Positions 12,729 through 15,504 of a stretch of DNA of 15,504 bases are shown one piece after another (the first letter of the stretch is position 1; every line of letters starts with the position of its first letter). The position numbers were made by a program, and so were the translations under genes. Source of the stretch: CANNDT01 sp945876205 (GTDB lineage: Bacteria; Acidobacteriota; Vicinamibacteria; Vicinamibacterales; UBA2999); assembly GCA_947503365.1 (NCBI GenBank), contig CANNDT010000103.1, positions 1 through 15,504 on the forward strand, read 5' to 3'. The notes below the pieces were generated by a model. That model was not told the origin of the DNA, did no database searches, and was given only the letters and a program-made list of their open reading frames with translations.

Positions 12729-15504
12729 ATGAACGAAACAGCCATCCTGCGCTCCCCGAAGAAGTCCCTTCCCCCTCCCACTCGGCGTGGCGGCAATGGT
12801 GCTCCCATCCCGCCGATTCCGGGGCACGCTGCCGCGCAGGCTTCTGCGGAGGCTCGCTCGCGGGCGCTTCTCGCGGCGATCGTGTCGTTTCGCGATGGAG
12901 ACTTCTCGGTACGGGTGCCGGCGGACTGGGAAGGGACGGATGGGCGGATTGCGGAGGCGTTCAACCACACCATCGCGCAGAAGCAGCGCTTGTCGGCGGA
13001 GGTCGCCCGGCTGAGCACGACGGTCGGCAAGGAAGGGCGGCTGAGGCAGCGCTTGTCGATGCCCGGGGCGATCGGTGGGTGGGCGACGGAGGCGGATTCC
13101 ATCAATACGCTCATCGACGACCTGGTGCGGCCCACGACCGAAGTCGCGCGGACGATCGGCGCCGTCGCCAAGGGCGACCTCGGGCAGTCGATGGAGCTGG
13201 AGGTGGACGGGCGCGCGCTCAAGGGCGAGTTCCTGCGCTCGGCGAAGCTGGTGAACACGATGATCGAGCAGCTCTCGGTCTTCACGTCCGAGGTCACCCG
13301 CGTGGCGCGCGAGGTCGGCACGGAGGGCAAGCTCGGCGGCCAGGCGCAGGTGAAGGGCGTGTCGGGCGTGTGGAAGGACCTCACCGACTCGGTCAACCAG
13401 ATGGCCGGTAACCTGACGGCGCAGGTGCGCAACATCGCGGAGGTGACCATCGCCGTGGCCACCGGCGATCTGTCCAAGAAGATCACCGTCGACGTGCGGG
13501 GCGAAATCCTGCAGCTCAAGGAAGCCACCAACACGATGGTGGATCAGCTCCGCTCGTTCTCCTCGGAGGTCACGCGCGTGGCGCGCGAGGTCGGCACTGA
13601 CGGCCGTCTCGGCGGGCAGGCGGTGGTGCCGGGCGTGGCGGGCACCTGGAAGGACCTCACCGACTCGGTCAACGCCATGGCCACCAACCTCACCGAGCAG
13701 GTCCGCAACATCGCGACGGTGACGACGGCGGTCGCGCGCGGCGACCTGTCGCGCAAGATCACGGTCGACGTGAAGGGCGAGATTCTGGAGCTGAAGGAGA
13801 CCATCAACACGATGGTCGATCAGCTCAACGGCTTCTCTTCGGAAGTCACGCGCGTGGCGCGCGAGGTCGGCACCGAGGGCAAGCTCGGCGGCCAGGCCGT
13901 GGTCCCCGGCGTCGCGGGCACGTGGAAGGACCTCACCGACTCGGTGAACTCGATGGCGTCGAACCTGACCGGCCAGGTCCGCAACATCGCCGACGTGGCG
14001 ACGGCCATTGCGAAGGGCGACCTGTCCTCGAAGATCACCGTCGAGGTGAAGGGCGAAATCCTCGCGCTGAAGAACACCCTCAACACGATGGTCGATCAGC
14101 TCAACGGCTTCGCGTCTGAGGTCACGCGCGTGGCGCGCGAAGTCGGCACCGACGGCAAGCTGGGCGGCCAGGCAGTGGTGCCCGGCGTGGGGGGGACGTG
14201 GAAGGACCTCACCGACAACGTGAACTTCATGGCCTCCAACCTCACCGGCCAGGTCCGCAACATCGCCGACGTGACCACCGCCGTGGCCAACGGTGACTTG
14301 TCCAAGAAGATCACCGTCGACGTGCGCGGCGAAATCCTCGAACTGAAGAACACGATCAACACGATGGTCGATCAGCTCAACGGCTTCGCGTCGGAAGTCA
14401 CGCGCGTGGCGCGCGAGGTCGGCACCGAAGGCAAGCTCGGCGGCCAGGCCGAGGTGCGCGGCGTGGCGGGCACATGGAAGGACCTGACCGACTCGGTCAA
14501 CGCCATGGCCACCAACCTCACGGGCCAGGTGCGCAACATCGCCGACGTGACCACCGCCGTGGCCAAGGGCGACCTGTCCAAGAAGATCACCGTCGACGTG
14601 CGCGGCGAAATCCTCGAGCTCAAGAACACCGTCAACACGATGGTCGATCAGCTCAACGGCTTCGCCGGCGAGGTGAGCCGCGTGGCGCGCGAGGTCGGCA
14701 CCGAGGGCAAGCTTGGCGGCCAGGCGCAGGTGCCCGGCGTGGCGGGCACGTGGAAGGACCTCACCGACAACGTGAACTGGATGGCGTCAAACCTCACCGG
14801 ACAGGTCCGCAACATCGCCGACGTGGCGACCGCAGTGGCCAACGGCGACCTGTCCAAGAAGATCACCGTCGATGTGAAGGGCGAGATCCTGGAGTTGAAG
14901 AACACGCTCAACACCATGGTGGATCAGCTCAACGGCTTCGCCTCCGAGGTCAGCCGCGTGGCGCGCGAGGTCGGCACCGAAGGCAAGCTCGGCGGCCAGG
15001 CCGTCGTGAAAGACGTGGCGGGCACCTGGAAAGACCTCACCGACAACGTCAACTCGATGGCGAACAACCTCACCGGGCAGGTCCGCAACATCGCCGACGT
15101 CACCACCGCGGTCGCACGCGGCGACCTGAGCCGGACGATCACCGTCGAAGTGAAGGGCGAAATCCTCGAGCTGAAGAACACGATCAACACGATGGTCGAT
15201 CAGCTCAACGGCTTCGCGTCGGAAGTCACGCGCGTGGCGCGCGAGGTCGGCACCGACGGCAAGCTCGGCGGCCAGGCCGTGGTGAAGGGCGTGGCCGGCA
15301 CCTGGAAGGACCTCACCGACAACGTCAACTCGATGGCCTCCAACCTCACCGGCCAGGTCCGCAACATCGCCGAGGTGACCATCGCCGTGGCCAACGGCGA
15401 TCTGTCCAAGAAGATCACCGTCGAGGTGGAAGGCGAAATCCTCGCGTTGAAGAACACGATCAACACGATGGTCGATCAGCTCCGGTCGTTCGCGGCGGAA
15501 GTCA
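12729..15504 (+). CDS. Soluble poly-HAMP sensor kinase, Nik1/Os-1-like, partial (3' end outside window)
   Basis: Open from the ATG at 12729 for 925 codons to the window edge with no stop. The N-terminus is Pro-rich (about 10-35) without a signal peptide or membrane helix, so the protein is probably cytoplasmic. Residues about 45-182 hold degenerate HAMP units (LLAAIVSFRDGDFSVRVP; TIGAVAKGDLGQSM). From residue 183 come eight exact 92-residue repeats and the start of a ninth. Each pairs a divergent HAMP (SEVTRVAREVGTEGKLGGQA...TWKDLTD.VN.MA) with a canonical one (NLT.QVRNIA.VTTAVA.GDLSKKITV.V.GEIL.LK.T.NTMVDQL). This is the signature of fungal group III hybrid histidine kinases and their bacterial relatives. 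GAF, HisKA, HATPase and receiver domains would be expected downstream, but none is visible. No Shine-Dalgarno sequence or clear promoter precedes the ATG. The gene is divergent from the catabolic operon across 195 bp. Confidence 0.9.
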   Translation, partial: MNETAILRSPKKSLPPPTRRGGNGAPIPPIPGHAAAQASAEARSRALLAAIVSFRDGDFSVRVPADWEGTDGRIAEAFNHTIAQKQRLSAEVARLSTTVGKEGRLRQRLSMPGAIGGWATEADSINTLIDDLVRPTTEVARTIGAVAKGDLGQSMELEVDGRALKGEFLRSAKLVNTMIEQLSVFTSEVTRVAREVGTEGKLGGQAQVKGVSGVWKDLTDSVNQMAGNLTAQVRNIAEVTIAVATGDLSKKITVDVRGEILQLKEATNTMVDQLRSFSSEVTRVAREVGTDGRLGGQAVVPGVAGTWKDLTDSVNAMATNLTEQVRNIATVTTAVARGDLSRKITVDVKGEILELKETINTMVDQLNGFSSEVTRVAREVGTEGKLGGQAVVPGVAGTWKDLTDSVNSMASNLTGQVRNIADVATAIAKGDLSSKITVEVKGEILALKNTLNTMVDQLNGFASEVTRVAREVGTDGKLGGQAVVPGVGGTWKDLTDNVNFMASNLTGQVRNIADVTTAVANGDLSKKITVDVRGEILELKNTINTMVDQLNGFASEVTRVAREVGTEGKLGGQAEVRGVAGTWKDLTDSVNAMATNLTGQVRNIADVTTAVAKGDLSKKITVDVRGEILELKNTVNTMVDQLNGFAGEVSRVAREVGTEGKLGGQAQVPGVAGTWKDLTDNVNWMASNLTGQVRNIADVATAVANGDLSKKITVDVKGEILELKNTLNTMVDQLNGFASEVSRVAREVGTEGKLGGQAVVKDVAGTWKDLTDNVNSMANNLTGQVRNIADVTTAVARGDLSRTITVEVKGEILELKNTINTMVDQLNGFASEVTRVAREVGTDGKLGGQAVVKGVAGTWKDLTDNVNSMASNLTGQVRNIAEVTIAVANGDLSKKITVEVEGEILALKNTINTMVDQLRSFAAEV
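13275..15504 (+). repeat. Tandem 276-bp repeats (8 complete, ninth begun) encoding double-HAMP modules
   Basis: Units start at 13275, 13551, 13827, 14103, 14379, 14655, 14931, 15207 and 15483: a strict 276-bp (92-codon) period with no length variation. Units are strongly alike at the DNA level; for example, 'gatggtcgatcagctcaacg' recurs at most boundaries. The first unit is the most divergent of the eight. Units 2 and 9 begin RSF, units 3-8 begin NGF and unit 1 begins SVF. Such regular, near-identical copies suggest recent duplication or gene conversion. Confidence 0.95.

Noticed and set aside
12710..15466. Array of minus-strand open frames of about 88 codons spaced 276 bp
   Set aside because: They merely mirror the tandem repeats of the plus-strand HAMP gene; they show Ser/Thr/Arg-rich shadow composition and no ribosome sites. 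The plus strand is continuously open with strong family signatures.
13275..15504. CRISPR array or satellite repeat
   Set aside because: The repeats have no spacers, keep one reading frame and encode HAMP modules.

Overview
The window is a GC-rich piece of a bacterial chromosome. I infer an Acidobacteriota-like soil bacterium, possibly Vicinamibacteria. The grounds are the paired secreted proteins at the left edge (a DUF6152-type protein followed by an 'ADGTPNLGR' protein), the palindromic repeats and the soluble poly-HAMP kinase. This is a family-level impression, not a proven placement. Both edges cut through genes.

Left region (1-3001). A small minus-strand pair of exported proteins (DUF6152-like, then a partial unknown) is divergent from a two-domain VOC/glyoxalase-like protein. 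Next comes a convergent Tat-exported metallo-beta-lactamase-fold hydrolase. The two convergent genes are separated by an iterated 8-bp repeat that can fold into a long hairpin. Divergent from the hydrolase is a RidA-family enamine/imine deaminase, whose 3' end overlaps the next gene.

Centre (2989-12533, all minus strand). Seven tightly packed genes look like one operon, read right to left: a TctC-type solute-binding lipoprotein, a UbiD-family prFMN decarboxylase, a TctA-TctB fused membrane transporter, then the small (2Fe-2S), large (Mo) and medium (FAD) subunits of a molybdenum hydroxylase of the xanthine/CO dehydrogenase family, then an Old Yellow Enzyme ene-reductase. Four consecutive junctions are overlapping or nearly so (-4, -22, -1 and +13 nt). 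A promoter-like element and a palindrome lie just upstream of the first gene. The arrangement reads as uptake of an organic carboxylate (TTT transporter) followed by decarboxylation, hydroxylation and reduction, most likely of an aromatic or N-heteroaromatic acid. The substrate cannot be read from sequence. The large subunit lacks the CO-dehydrogenase form I active-site motif. A 69-bp palindromic repeat sits exactly in frame in the linker between the TctA and TctB parts of the transporter.

Right region (12729-15504, plus strand). A divergent gene, open to the window end, encodes a soluble sensor protein with at least eight 92-residue double-HAMP repeats. It closely resembles the poly-HAMP region of fungal group III hybrid histidine kinases (Nik1/Os-1). 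Its catalytic part lies beyond the window.
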